Positions 6,405 through 16,056 of a DNA stretch of 64,000 nt are shown here, one piece after another (position 1 is the stretch's first letter; the number at the start of each line of letters is the position of its first letter). Both the position numbers and the translations under genes were made by a program. The notes beneath the pieces were generated by a model, which was not told the DNA's origin, did no database searches, and worked only from the letters and a program-made list of their open reading frames with translations. This stretch comes from Ensifer sp. PDNC004 (GTDB lineage: Bacteria > Pseudomonadota > Alphaproteobacteria > Rhizobiales > Rhizobiaceae): the NCBI RefSeq assembly GCF_016919405.1, contig NZ_CP070354.1:62001-126000 (forward strand), written 5' to 3'.

Positions 6405-9400
6405 ATGTCCGCGACCGCAACCAGAAGACCGAGCTTGAGTTCGCGCTCGTTCCGAGCGCTTTTGGGCCTGGAACCGGGCGTGGCCCTCGGCTTGGCAGGC
6501 ACCCTCATCTTTTTTGTCGCAAGTAGCGTCGTTGCCTATCTCAACCTGGAGGCGCTGCAGCGAGGCAACGAGAGGATCGTGCAAACGCACGTGGCCATTG
6601 TCTCTCTCGACGAACTGTTGTCGCTTGTTCAGGATGCCGAGACCGGACAGCGTGGCTTTTTGTTGACGAATAGCGGCGGCTATCTTGCTCCCTACAATGC
6701 CGCAGTTCGCGCCATCCGGCCGAAGCTCGATCAGATCGGCCAGTTGACGGCCGCCAATCCGGGTCAGAGCCAGCGGCTCGTCGCCCTCCGGCAACATGTG
6801 GACGCCAAGCTTGCAGAACTTGGCGAAACCATTGACGTCAGACGGGCCGACGGTCTGGACGCAGCGATCGCGATGGTGAATTCCGATCGCGGTAAGATCG
6901 AAATGGATGCCGTGCGCGCGCAAGTCGCGGCAATATCGGGCGCAGAGTTGGAAGTTCGCCTTGATCGGCTGGCTGAAATGGAAAGCGCGCAGAAGACGGC
7001 GCGCCTCAGCACTCTGCTTTCTGCTCTTCTCGGCATTGCTTTGACCGCAGCAATCGTCCTCCTCATCCGCAAGGCCACGATCGCCCGCCGCAGGGATGAG
7101 TGGCTTCAGGCCGGGCAGGTCGGGTTGGCATCAGCGATGATGGGCGATCAGTCGATCGAGCAGCTGGGCAACAGTATCCTCGACTTTCTGGCGCCATATG
7201 CCGGCGCCGTTGCCGGAGCGATCTTCATTCGCGGTGACGGTTCGTTCCAGCGGGCTTGTGTCCGTGGCGTTCCGCCCGAGGCGAACCTGCCAATGACTAT
7301 TCGGCCTCGCGAAGGTCTCCTGGGCCAAGCGGTTGCGGAAGGGGGGGCAATCGTGGTCGACGATGTCCCGGACGGCTACCTGACCTTCGGTTCCGGGCTT
7401 GGGATGGACAAGCCGCGCCATCTCGCGATTCAGACGGGCAAGGTCGACGGGTCGGTGAATTCGGTGATCGAACTCGGCTTTCTAACGCCGATCGACGAGA
7501 CGATCGTCACCCTTCTTGATCGCGCGTCGGAGGCAATCGCGACTGCCGTGAAGTCAGCAACCTATCGCGGCCAGCTCCACAACCTGCTGGAGGAAACGCA
7601 AAGGCAGTCCGAGGAATTGCAGACGCAAAGCGAGGAGTTGCGCGTTTCCAACGAGGAGCTCGAGGAACAGGGGCGGGCGCTGAAGGAATCTCAGGCGCAC
7701 CTTGAGCAGCAGCAGATTGAACTTGAGCAAAACAATGCTCAGCTGGAAACACAAGCCCAGCGGCTCGAGGTTCAGCGCGATGAACTGGAGCGCGCAAACG
7801 TATCGATGTCGGCCAAGGCGAAAGAACTGGAGCAGGCAAGCCGATACAAATCCGACTTCCTTGCCAACATGTCCCACGAGTTGCGCACGCCACTCAACTC
7901 TTCGCTGATCCTGGCCAAGCTGCTTGCGGACAATCCAGACGAAAACCTGACCCAGGAGCAGGTGAAGTTCGCCAAGACGATCCAATCCTCGGGCAATGAT
8001 CTCTTGAACCTGATCAACGATATTCTCGATCTCTCCAAGATCGAGGCCGGGCATGTGGAAATCCGACCGGAAACCGTGTCGCTCGAGCGATTGGCCGGCA
8101 ACCTGCGCCAGGTGTTTCTGCCGTTGGCGACCGAGAAGAAACTCGGGTTCTCCGTTGAACTTGCTGAGGAATGCCCCGTCAGCATCGAAACCGATCCGCA
8201 GCGGCTCGAACAGATCCTCAAGAACTTGATTTCAAACGCGATCAAGTTCACCGAGGCAGGCAAGGTCACCTTGTCGATCGGGCCTGCGGGCGACGGCAAG
8301 ATCAGCTTCCGCGTCAGCGACACCGGGATCGGGATTGCGCAGGAACACCAGAATGCGATCTTTGACGCGTTTCATCAGGCCGACGGCACGATCAGTCGCA
8401 AGTATGGTGGCACCGGCCTCGGCCTTTCCATATCTCGGCAATTGACGCGGCTGTTGGGAGGAGCGATCACGCTTGATAGCCAGGTGGGCAAGGGTAGCAC
8501 CTTCGCTTTCTCGATCGCTGAGCGATACGAGCCAGCCAAACAAACGCCTCTTGAACCACGCGCGCGTTCGCTCCCGATGGCGGGCACCGCCTCAAAGGTG
8601 CCTGCAGCAACGCCAGTGCCGATCCGCCGGATCGATGACGACCGCGACGTTCTGAGCGATACCAGACGTGTGTTGCTGGTCATCGAAGATGACGACACTT
8701 TTGCAGCTATCGTTCGCGACCTGTCGAGGGAAATGGGGTTCCAGGCAATTGTCGCGGCAACGGCCGAAGAGGCACTCTCACTTGCCAAGGAGTTCATGCC
8801 AAGCGCCATCGTACTCGATATCGGGCTGCCGGACCAATCGGGCCTGGCCGTGCTTGACCGGTTGAAGCATGATGTCTTGACCCGTCATATTCCCATCCAT
8901 GTCGTGTCGGGCAGCGATCATGCCGAGAGTGCTTACTCTCTCGGGGCCGCGGGCTATGCCATCAAGCCCGTCAATCGAGAAGAGCTGTTGAAAGTTCTGC
9001 AAAAACTTGAGGCGCGTTTTACGAAACAGATGCATCGCGTCCTGGTCGTCGAGGACGATCCGGTTCAGCGCGAGGCGGTCGCAAAACTGATCGGTACCCA
9101 GGACGTCGAGACGGTGACCGCGAGCACCGCCGCCGAATGCCTTGACCTCCTCAAGCACCAGACTTTCGACTGCATGGTGCTTGACCTGTCGTTGCCTGAC
9201 GCGTCCGGCTATTCGTTGCTGGAGACGTTGAGTTCGCAGAGCGCCTATGCCTTCCCGCCTGTCATCGTTTACACCGGACGCGAACTCTCGGCGGATGATG
9301 AGCAGAAGTTGAGGCGATACTCGAAGTCAATCATCATCAAGGGGGCGAAATCCCCCGAGCGGCTGCTCGATGAAGTGAGCCTGTTCCTGCATCAGGTGAT

Positions 9401-9851
9401 ATCGGAACTGCCGGACGAGCAGCAAAAGATGATCCGCAAGGCGCGAAACCGCGATGCGCTTTTGGAGGGCCGTCGCATCCTCGTGGTGGAAGACGATATC
9501 CGAAACGTCTACGCGCTGACCAACATTCTTGAACCGCGCGGCGCGATCGTCGAGATCGCCCGCAACGGGCGCGAGGCGCTGGACGCCCTCGAAAAAGCGT
9601 CATCTGGCTCAGGGCGCCCGATCGAACTCGTGCTGATGGACGTCATGATGCCCGTTATGGATGGGTTGGTCGCAACCGCCGAGATTCGAAGGAACCCGGC
9701 TTGGAGGAAGTTGCCGATCATTGCGCTGACAGCCAAGGCGATGCCGGACGATCAGGAGCGCTGCATCGAAGCTGGCGCGAATGATTACATGGCCAAGCCG
9801 CTGGACGTCGACAGACTGCTGTCGCTGGTGCGCGTATGGATGCCCAAATGA
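6405..9851 (+). CDS. Hybrid sensor histidine kinase: CHASE3-GAF-HisKA-HATPase with three receiver domains
   Basis: 1148 residues. Order: membrane span (about 25-46), CHASE3-type periplasmic sensor (about 48-195, with DAETGQRGFLLT), second span (about 200-222) and a GAF domain (about 240-385). A long Gln/Glu-rich coiled coil (about 390-475) leads into HisKA with His491 in MSHELRTP, then HATPase (DTGIGI, KYGGTGLGLSIS). Three receiver domains follow with phospho-acceptor Asp805, Asp927 and Asp1079. A GGAG precedes the ATG. It overlaps the CheR gene and heads an operon with CheR, CheB and a REC-HWE kinase, suggesting a multi-output phosphorelay. The signal is unknown. Confidence 0.92.
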   Translation: MSATATRRPSLSSRSFRALLGLEPGVALGLAGTLIFFVASSVVAYLNLEALQRGNERIVQTHVAIVSLDELLSLVQDAETGQRGFLLTNSGGYLAPYNAAVRAIRPKLDQIGQLTAANPGQSQRLVALRQHVDAKLAELGETIDVRRADGLDAAIAMVNSDRGKIEMDAVRAQVAAISGAELEVRLDRLAEMESAQKTARLSTLLSALLGIALTAAIVLLIRKATIARRRDEWLQAGQVGLASAMMGDQSIEQLGNSILDFLAPYAGAVAGAIFIRGDGSFQRACVRGVPPEANLPMTIRPREGLLGQAVAEGGAIVVDDVPDGYLTFGSGLGMDKPRHLAIQTGKVDGSVNSVIELGFLTPIDETIVTLLDRASEAIATAVKSATYRGQLHNLLEETQRQSEELQTQSEELRVSNEELEEQGRALKESQAHLEQQQIELEQNNAQLETQAQRLEVQRDELERANVSMSAKAKELEQASRYKSDFLANMSHELRTPLNSSLILAKLLADNPDENLTQEQVKFAKTIQSSGNDLLNLINDILDLSKIEAGHVEIRPETVSLERLAGNLRQVFLPLATEKKLGFSVELAEECPVSIETDPQRLEQILKNLISNAIKFTEAGKVTLSIGPAGDGKISFRVSDTGIGIAQEHQNAIFDAFHQADGTISRKYGGTGLGLSISRQLTRLLGGAITLDSQVGKGSTFAFSIAERYEPAKQTPLEPRARSLPMAGTASKVPAATPVPIRRIDDDRDVLSDTRRVLLVIEDDDTFAAIVRDLSREMGFQAIVAATAEEALSLAKEFMPSAIVLDIGLPDQSGLAVLDRLKHDVLTRHIPIHVVSGSDHAESAYSLGAAGYAIKPVNREELLKVLQKLEARFTKQMHRVLVVEDDPVQREAVAKLIGTQDVETVTASTAAECLDLLKHQTFDCMVLDLSLPDASGYSLLETLSSQSAYAFPPVIVYTGRELSADDEQKLRRYSKSIIIKGAKSPERLLDEVSLFLHQVISELPDEQQKMIRKARNRDALLEGRRILVVEDDIRNVYALTNILEPRGAIVEIARNGREALDALEKASSGSGRPIELVLMDVMMPVMDGLVATAEIRRNPAWRKLPIIALTAKAMPDDQERCIEAGANDYMAKPLDVDRLLSLVRVWMPK

Positions 9852-10687
9852 CCGAAGCCGCCGCGGTTGAAAAGGTGGAAGACATCGAAATCCGGCTGCT
9901 GCTGGAAGCGCTGTTTCTCAAATACCACTACGACTTTCGCAACTATGCGTTGGCGTCGATCAAGCGACGGCTGAAGAAGGCCCGCGAACAACTGGGGTTC
10001 GAAACTTTCTCGGCGATGCAGGAGGCACTTCTGCACGATCAGGCAATGCTGCCGCAATTGCTGCGCTTTCTGACGGTTCAGGTAAGCGAGATGTTTCGTG
10101 ACCCCAGTTACTTCCAGGCGATCCGGGAAAAGGTCGTTCCCCACTTGAAGACCTACCCTTCCTTGAAGGTTTGGATTGCTGGCTGCAGCAGCGGCGAGGA
10201 GCTTTACTCGCTTGTTATCCTGTTTCGGGAAGAAGGCCTCGAAGATCGAACGATCTTCTATGCCACTGACATCAGTCATGAAGCGCTGGAGGCGGCCGAG
10301 GCGGGCGTCTATACCCTCGACAGAATACAGCTTTTCACCGAGAACCATCGAAAATCCGGCGGAAAGTCATCGTTGTCGGACTATTATCAGGCGGCGTACG
10401 GCAAGGCGCTGTTCGATAAGACCTTGCGCCGCAACGTCGTGTTTTCGGACCACAGCCTGGTTACCGACGCTGTTTTTGCAGAAATGCACCTCATATCGTG
10501 CCGCAACGTCATGATCTACTTCGACCGCGCGCTCCAGGACCGAGCCGTGGGTCTTTTCAAGGACTCGCTCGCCCGCAAGGGTTTCCTTGGGCTCGGCGCC
10601 AAGGAGAACCTGCGATTTTCCCTTCATGCCGATGCGTTCACGGATTTCGTGCGTGAGGAGAAAATCTACCAAAGGCGTGCCGAATGA
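9836..10687 (+). CDS. cheR: CheR-type protein glutamate methyltransferase
   Basis: 283 residues. The N-terminal helical CheR domain (about 15-90) contains LASIKRRLKKAREQLG. The SAM-binding domain follows, with motif I AGCSSGEELYSL (from residue 115), FYATDISHEALEAA, and SCRNVMIYFD near residue 220. The family transfers methyl groups from SAM to receptor glutamates. No chemoreceptor is encoded nearby, so the target may be a non-canonical protein such as the coiled coil of the adjacent hybrid kinase (inference). The start overlaps the previous gene; the ATG at 9848, which forms an ATGA overlap, is an equally good start. Confidence 0.9.
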   Translation: MDAQMTEAAAVEKVEDIEIRLLLEALFLKYHYDFRNYALASIKRRLKKAREQLGFETFSAMQEALLHDQAMLPQLLRFLTVQVSEMFRDPSYFQAIREKVVPHLKTYPSLKVWIAGCSSGEELYSLVILFREEGLEDRTIFYATDISHEALEAAEAGVYTLDRIQLFTENHRKSGGKSSLSDYYQAAYGKALFDKTLRRNVVFSDHSLVTDAVFAEMHLISCRNVMIYFDRALQDRAVGLFKDSLARKGFLGLGAKENLRFSLHADAFTDFVREEKIYQRRAE

Positions 10688-11250
10688 CGCCCGCAAAAGC
10701 CCAAGCAGTGATCATTGGCGCGTCGGCCGGGGCCGTCGAAGCGCTTTCGGCCATCCTGCCGGCGCTGCCGCGCAGCTTCGCGCTGCCCGTGATCGTGGTC
10801 GTTCACATTCCATCGGACAGACCGAGCCTTATGGTCGACCTGTTCCGTGCAAAGTGCCTGTTGCCTGTCGAAGAGGCCGAGGACAAGCAGTCGCTCGAGG
10901 CCGGCACGATCTATTTTGCGCCGCCGGACTATCATCTGCTCGTGGAAACGGACGGCAACCTGTCCCTCTCTTCGGATGAGCCTGTCCTCTTTTCCCGCCC
11001 GTCGATCGACATACTTTTCGAAAGTGCTGCCGATGCCTTCGGGCCGGCTCTTGTCGCGATTGTCCTGACCGGTGCCAATCGTGATGGGGCGGATGGCCTG
11101 GCGGCAGTCCATGAAGCAGGCGGGACGGCGATCGTGCAAAACCCTGAAGGCGCCCACGCTCGCGCCATGCCGGAAGCCGCAATCCAGTCTTGCCCGAGCG
11201 CTCTTATCCTGACGCTCGATGCCATTGCCGAATACTTGAAAGAGGTCTGA
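10684..11250 (+). CDS. cheB: CheB-type methylesterase domain protein without receiver
   Basis: 188 residues: only the catalytic domain of CheB, lacking the N-terminal receiver present in classical CheB. The expected triad is present: Ser14 in IIGASAGA, His41 in VVVHIPS and Asp134 in TGANRDGADG. It would remove methyl groups or deamidate glutamines on the target of the preceding CheR. The start codon overlaps the CheR stop (ATGA), so translation is coupled. Regulation by phosphorylation must come through other proteins of the operon. The fold assignment is firm; the substrate is unknown. Confidence 0.9.
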   Translation: MTPAKAQAVIIGASAGAVEALSAILPALPRSFALPVIVVVHIPSDRPSLMVDLFRAKCLLPVEEAEDKQSLEAGTIYFAPPDYHLLVETDGNLSLSSDEPVLFSRPSIDILFESAADAFGPALVAIVLTGANRDGADGLAAVHEAGGTAIVQNPEGAHARAMPEAAIQSCPSALILTLDAIAEYLKEV

Positions 11251-11258
11251 GAATAATT

Positions 11259-12317
11259 ATGGAGCCCGTCCCGTTTCTACTGGTCGATGACCTCGAGGAA
11301 AACCTCCTGTCGCTGGAGGCGCTGCTTCGCCGCGACGATCGCCTCCTCATGAAAGCGCGGTCCGGTGATCAGGCGCTTGAGATCCTGCTTCGACAAGACG
11401 TAGCGCTCGCGCTCGTCGATGTTCAGATGCCAGGTCTCGACGGTTTCGAACTTGCCGAGCTGATGCGCGGCAACGAGCGCACGCGGCACATTCCCATCAT
11501 TTTCGTGACGGCCGGTATCGCAGACGGCCAACGCCGATTTCGCGGCTACGAAGCTGGCGCGGTGGACTTCATTCAAAAGCCGATTGAACCGGACGTCCTG
11601 GCCAGCAAGATCAACGTGTTCTTCGAACTTTACCGGCAGCGGCAGCAACTTGCCGCCCAACGAGATGAACTCGCTGCCCAGGCGCAGGCGCTCAAACAGG
11701 CAGCGGAGCACAAGGATATTCTGCTGCGGGAAATCAATCACCGGATCAAGAACCTGTTCAGCCTCACCGCCGGGTTGATCTCGGTCAGTGCCAGGCAAGC
11801 CGAAACCGTCTCCGATCTCGAGGCTGATCTGCGGTCGCGGCTGCACGCGCTGTCTCGCGCTCACGAGCTTACACTGCCCGAGCTTGTTCGGGAGGACAAT
11901 CGTGCAGAGATTGCGACGACGGTTGTAGCCCTGTTGAAGGCAATCGTTGCACCACACGACCACGCTCACGGTTCTCGTGTCATGATATCCGGATCGGATG
12001 CTCCGCTCGGCGACAAGGCACTGACGTCCCTTGCGCTCCTTCTGCACGAGCTGACCACCAACGCTGTCAAATATGGCGCCCTTTCCGTACCCGCGGGGCA
12101 ACTGACCATCGACGTTTCGACCATCGACGAGGAACTTCACGTCAAGTGGAGTGAACACGGCTCACATCCGTTATCCGAGAGTTCCGAAAGGACGGGATTT
12201 GGCACGACGCTGGAGAAAGCGGCCGTTCTGGGGCTGAACGGATCGCTGGTGCGAAATTGGCGGACCGACGGACTTTGTCTGGCGCTTCGCATACCGCTGG
12301 CAAGCCTCAACAACTGA
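11259..12317 (+). CDS. Response regulator fused to HWE-type histidine kinase
   Basis: 352 residues. A receiver domain (about 1-122; Asp54 in LVDVQMPGLDG, and KPIEP with the conserved Lys) is joined by a short coiled coil (RQQLAAQRDELAAQAQAL) to an HWE/HisKA_2 kinase with His161 in REINHRIKNL. The N-box HELTTNAVKYGAL is intact, in contrast to the kinase at 5008. The ATG at 11259 is chosen because the receiver starts there; the frame runs back to 11190 inside cheB. It is the last gene of the hybrid kinase-CheR-CheB operon and could receive phosphate from the hybrid kinase and pass it on. Confidence 0.9.
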   Translation: MEPVPFLLVDDLEENLLSLEALLRRDDRLLMKARSGDQALEILLRQDVALALVDVQMPGLDGFELAELMRGNERTRHIPIIFVTAGIADGQRRFRGYEAGAVDFIQKPIEPDVLASKINVFFELYRQRQQLAAQRDELAAQAQALKQAAEHKDILLREINHRIKNLFSLTAGLISVSARQAETVSDLEADLRSRLHALSRAHELTLPELVREDNRAEIATTVVALLKAIVAPHDHAHGSRVMISGSDAPLGDKALTSLALLLHELTTNAVKYGALSVPAGQLTIDVSTIDEELHVKWSEHGSHPLSESSERTGFGTTLEKAAVLGLNGSLVRNWRTDGLCLALRIPLASLNN

Positions 12318-12568
12318 GATCTGCATCGCCTCGTTGCCGGGCTGCTTACGCCTTAAAGTCGCGACCGGTGAGGGGCAGCAACGCGTTGTCGTTTCGACTG
12401 GGATCGAGTAGCGTCGCGCTCAACCGCAGGAGAAGGCCTATGATTGCCGTTGAGTTGTTCCCAAAATCGTTGGCCGCAGCGGTGCGTGCGTTGATGTCGT
12501 CAGGTTCGGCATAGATAAGCGCGCTCACTGTTCGGCTTTGGACACCTGACAGATCAGAAAGCCGAAAA

Positions 12569-13039
12569 ATGCTCATCGAAGCAATTGATGATGATTTCAT
12601 CGCGATGCCTGGAGGCGTCGTGCGCGAAGGCCTGTACCTTGCCGCAGATACTGTGATCGCTCCGCCAGAGGTGATGGAAATGCTGCGCAACCTCGCTTTC
12701 GAAACAAGGCGAAGTTTTGCCCCGTCGGCTTGGTGGATCGTACATGATGGCGAGATCGTTGGTCTTTGCTCTGTGATACGGGTTTCGCCCGAAGGCGATC
12801 TCCATATCGGTTACGGGGTCGCGCCAAGTCGCCAAGGCCGCGGTTTTGCGACCAAGGGTGTGCGCCAGATGCTTGAATGGGCGTTGCATGATCCGCGGGT
12901 CACGCACGTCTCGGCAGAAACGGGCACGGAAAACGTGGCCTCTCAGCGCGTACTTGAAAGCAATGGCTTCCTGCGTACGGGGGAGCGCATTGATGCCGAT
13001 GATGGTCACGTGATCTGCTGGCAAATCCAGGTAGCTTGA
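12569..13039 (+). CDS. GNAT-family N-acetyltransferase
   Basis: 156 residues with the RimJ/RimL-like acetyltransferase fold. The acetyl-CoA loop reads GYGVAPSRQGRGFATKGVRQMLEWA (written in two parts, GYGVAPSRQGRG and FATKGVRQM), followed by HVSAETGTENVASQRVLESNGF, the strand-helix that closes the active site. Substrate (a protein N-terminus, an amine or an antibiotic) cannot be inferred. The gene stands alone, with a strong stem-loop 11 bases after its stop. Confidence 0.85.
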   Translation: MLIEAIDDDFIAMPGGVVREGLYLAADTVIAPPEVMEMLRNLAFETRRSFAPSAWWIVHDGEIVGLCSVIRVSPEGDLHIGYGVAPSRQGRGFATKGVRQMLEWALHDPRVTHVSAETGTENVASQRVLESNGFLRTGERIDADDGHVICWQIQVA

Positions 13040-13049
13040 GGCAAACGGG

Positions 13050-13080
13050 TGACGCTCCAGGGGAATCTCCTGGAGCGTCA
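13050..13080. terminator. 12-bp perfect stem-loop after the acetyltransferase
   Basis: TGACGCTCCAGG (13050-13061) and its exact complement (13069-13080) enclose a 7-base loop. No T run follows on either strand, so it may be a Rho-assisted or bidirectional terminator or an mRNA-stabilising hairpin. Confidence 0.55.
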
Positions 13081-13226
13081 TGCCCGATACGGTCTCAGCG
13101 TTTGTTCTCGCTACCGCCAGTTCGAAGTGCTGCGTTCAAGGTCGTTCGTGTTCTGAATTCCGCGGGCTGGAACATTCACAGAACTTTGCTCTGTCGCAAC
13201 GCCTGTAAGCGGCCTATAAGACACGA

Positions 13227-14525
13227 ATGGTTCAGCGAGCTGGAAGTGCAGATCTCCCTCTTCATGGCGGCAGGGTTCCTCCTTGGCTCGGAGACCGCAT
13301 GACGAAGCTCGGGACGATCATCGCCGAAGCCATCGTCATCGAATATGGCCGTGACGAGTTTCTGCGTCGGCTGGCCCATCCTTTCTGGTTCCAGTCCTTC
13401 GGCTGCGTCATGGGCATGGATTGGCACTCTTCCGGCATCACGACCAGCGTCATCGGCGCTCTCAAGCGTGGTCTGGCTTCTCGTTCCCGGGATCTCGGGA
13501 TAAGCGTCTGCGGTGGCCGCGGGCGGCATTCGCGGCAGACGCCCGACGAACTGATTGCCATCGGCAACCGCGTCGGCTTCGATGGTGCCGGGCTTGCTGA
13601 CACCAGCCGGCTTGTTGCAAAAGTCGACAGCGCGGCTGTCCAGGATGGCTTCGATCTCTACCTTCACGGCTTCATCGTTGCCGATGACGGCAAATGGGTG
13701 GTGGTGCAGCAGGGCATGAACGGCGATAAACGCCAGGCCCGGCGCTATCATTGGTTCTCCGAAGGTGTTTCGAGTTTCGTCAACTCTCCCCATGCAGCGA
13801 TCGAAGGAAGAGGGCAGGGGGAAATCGTCAATCTCGCAGACAAGCGGGCCGCCGCCTCGCGCAATGGGCAGCTTGATCTTTTGGCGTCGCTTGGGCCGGA
13901 CCGAATTGTCCGGGAAGTCGTTGCTCTGGATCCAAAGGGAAGGTCGAGAAAGGTTGATCAGCCTTTGCTCCCGCATCTCGTGATGCCGGCGCACCACGAT
14001 GTGCGGGAGGAAAACGTCAACATGCGACGGCTGCATGCGACACTTTCTGCGGCCGCCGATCGCGGCCCCGAAGATTTCGAGCAGCTGTTGATGGTTCCGG
14101 GCGTCGGTGCCCGCACGGTCAACGCGCTCGCGATGGTGGCGGAGGTCGTCCACGGCGCCCCTTGCCGTTTCGCCGACCCGGCGCGGTTTTCGCTTGCCCA
14201 TGGAGGCAAGGATCGCCATCCGTTTCCCGTGCCGCTCAAGGTCTATGACCACACGATTGCGGTCATGCGATCGGCAGTGACGAAGGCGCGGCTGGGACTT
14301 GGCGAGGAGCTGGAGGCGCTGAGGCGTCTGGACGACCAGGCACGGCAGCTCGAGAGATACGCCACTGGCCCGGACCTTAAGGAAATCGTTGCCGGAGAGT
14401 TTCACCGTTCGCCCGAATTGGGCGGCCGCAGCGTGTTTGGATTTGAGAAAACAGAGGGACCGGCGAGCGAGCCGAAGCAACTGGATCCGACATACCGGCG
14501 AGACGGCCGTCGTCAAACACGCTGA
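13227..14525 (+). CDS. DUF763-domain protein
   Basis: 432 residues matching DUF763 (COG1415) along their length. The N-terminus has the family signature GSADLPLHGGRVPPWL, then FWFQSFGCVMGMDWHSSGITTSV, CGGRGRHSRQTPDEL and VVVQQGMN. The middle has a helix-hairpin-helix-like stretch (LLMVPGVGARTVNALAMV, about residue 290), suggesting DNA or nucleic-acid binding; function in the cell is unknown. The opposite-strand frame at 13176-14567 is a shadow. It stands as a single transcription unit. Confidence 0.88.
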   Translation: MVQRAGSADLPLHGGRVPPWLGDRMTKLGTIIAEAIVIEYGRDEFLRRLAHPFWFQSFGCVMGMDWHSSGITTSVIGALKRGLASRSRDLGISVCGGRGRHSRQTPDELIAIGNRVGFDGAGLADTSRLVAKVDSAAVQDGFDLYLHGFIVADDGKWVVVQQGMNGDKRQARRYHWFSEGVSSFVNSPHAAIEGRGQGEIVNLADKRAAASRNGQLDLLASLGPDRIVREVVALDPKGRSRKVDQPLLPHLVMPAHHDVREENVNMRRLHATLSAAADRGPEDFEQLLMVPGVGARTVNALAMVAEVVHGAPCRFADPARFSLAHGGKDRHPFPVPLKVYDHTIAVMRSAVTKARLGLGEELEALRRLDDQARQLERYATGPDLKEIVAGEFHRSPELGGRSVFGFEKTEGPASEPKQLDPTYRRDGRRQTR

Positions 14526-14707
14526 AAGTCGCTTGGCCGGCATCGACGGTTTCGTCGGCGTTCCCAAAATCGATCGGCGCGCGTGTCCTTTCGACTTCGG
14601 AGTCGATGGATGATGCCACGCGAGCGCTGGTTTTGGACGCGGCTAGACGAACCGGGTAGCCCGCCTCATTTGCGCACACTTTCCACCATCGCACACATTC
14701 GCAGCAA

Positions 14708-15817
14708 TTACCTTACGCGGCTTTGTCGCTCGATGTTGGCGGTCACCGCGGCCGCCTCTCGGCCGATTTCCCGGAGCAGGCCGGTGACTGGATTGTGGAA
14801 GCCGACCAGATAAAGGCCGAGTTCGGCGGACTGCCGCGTGACGCCGCTTGTTCCGGGGCGAAGGTTCGCAGGCAGAAATTTCTCGAAACTTGGCCGGTAG
14901 CCGGTGGCAAGGATGACGTTGTCGAACTCTGCCTGTCTGCCAGAAACAAAGATGACGCCGCGCTCGGTGAAACGCGTGATGGCAGGTGCCACCTTGATGT
15001 TGCCGGACTTGATCGCTGCAACAGTGCCGACATCGATGACCGGGATGTGCCCGGCAGCGACCTGCTCAAGGATGCCATGCTTTGGTCTGACGATGCCGAA
15101 TTCTTCAGGCTTGCCCAGCGCAAAGTCGAGAATGATCGGGAAAAACGCGTCGTTCACCGCTCGCGGCAGCAACCGGGTGGCCATTGCAACCATCTGGATC
15201 GGTACGCCGAAGAGCTGTCTCGGCACAATGTGGACGCCGTTGCGTACCGACAGGGTCGGCCGGGCGCCGAACTCGGCAAGGTCGAGCGCAATCTCGGCCC
15301 CGGTGTTGCCCATGCCGATCACCAGTACCGATTGGCCAACGAAGGGGGTGGCATCGGCATAGTCAGCGCTATGCAACAGGCTGCCGGCGAAGGTCCCCAT
15401 TTCGGGCAGATTGGGAACGACGGGCTCGGCATTGTTGCCGCTGGCGATGACGACGTGGCGAGCGGACACGGTTTTCGTGCCGGTCTCGACGAGGTAGTTG
15501 CCGTTCTCGCGGCGGATGGAGTTGACCGTCTCGCCGAAGTGCGGCCGGAGCGCGAAACGCGCGGCGTAGGCGTCGAGATACTCGACCATCTTTTCGCGCG
15601 GCACGTAGCGCGGATAGTCCTCCGGGAATGGCATGTGCGGCAACGAGGAGAACGCCTTGACCGTATGCAGGTGCAGGCGCCGATAATGACGTCGCCAGGC
15701 CGGCGCGATCTCGCGCGCCTTTTCAAGGATAATGAAATCGAGACCCGCCCGTGTCAGGCAGGCGCCGACCGCGAGGCCTGCGGGCCCGGCGCCGACGATC
15801 ACAACATTGGTGTTCAC
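14708..15817 (-). CDS. Flavin-containing monooxygenase-like NAD(P)/FAD oxidoreductase
   Basis: 369 residues. There are two dinucleotide folds: the FAD site VVIVGAGPAGLAVGACL at residues 4-20, and the NADPH site VLVIGMGNTGAEIALDLAE near residue 165. Between them lies ASGNNAEPVVP, and ATGYRPSF lies near the end. This is the pattern of FMO/YUCCA-type and related class B monooxygenases (COG2072), shorter than eukaryotic FMOs but normal for bacteria. Substrate unknown. It is a single gene; the next gene, a reductase on the same strand, ends 239 bases upstream of its start. Confidence 0.85.
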   Translation of the reverse strand: MNTNVVIVGAGPAGLAVGACLTRAGLDFIILEKAREIAPAWRRHYRRLHLHTVKAFSSLPHMPFPEDYPRYVPREKMVEYLDAYAARFALRPHFGETVNSIRRENGNYLVETGTKTVSARHVVIASGNNAEPVVPNLPEMGTFAGSLLHSADYADATPFVGQSVLVIGMGNTGAEIALDLAEFGARPTLSVRNGVHIVPRQLFGVPIQMVAMATRLLPRAVNDAFFPIILDFALGKPEEFGIVRPKHGILEQVAAGHIPVIDVGTVAAIKSGNIKVAPAITRFTERGVIFVSGRQAEFDNVILATGYRPSFEKFLPANLRPGTSGVTRQSAELGLYLVGFHNPVTGLLREIGREAAAVTANIERQSRVR

Positions 15818-16056
15818 GCGAAGGCCACTCCCACCAACGAAGATTATTTCGGTAAAGGCTGCAGAACAAGTGGCAGGTCGCCGCCTTTAGGAGCTTTCGG
15901 TCGATGCGCCCTGATCGCGAGCCGTCAACTGTGACGGGGCGCAACACAGGGTGGCATCATAGACATTGCCAGTCGCGGACGCAGCCGGGCAGGTGAGGGC
16001 GAGGCCCTGATCACTCGCCCTCATGTCTCGATTGGCCACCGGCTAGCTCGCATCCG

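Noticed and set aside
13176..14567. A 463-codon minus-strand frame opposite the DUF763 gene.
   Set aside because: The plus-strand DUF763 signatures are strong (GSADLPLHGGRVPPWL and others); this frame is a shadow.
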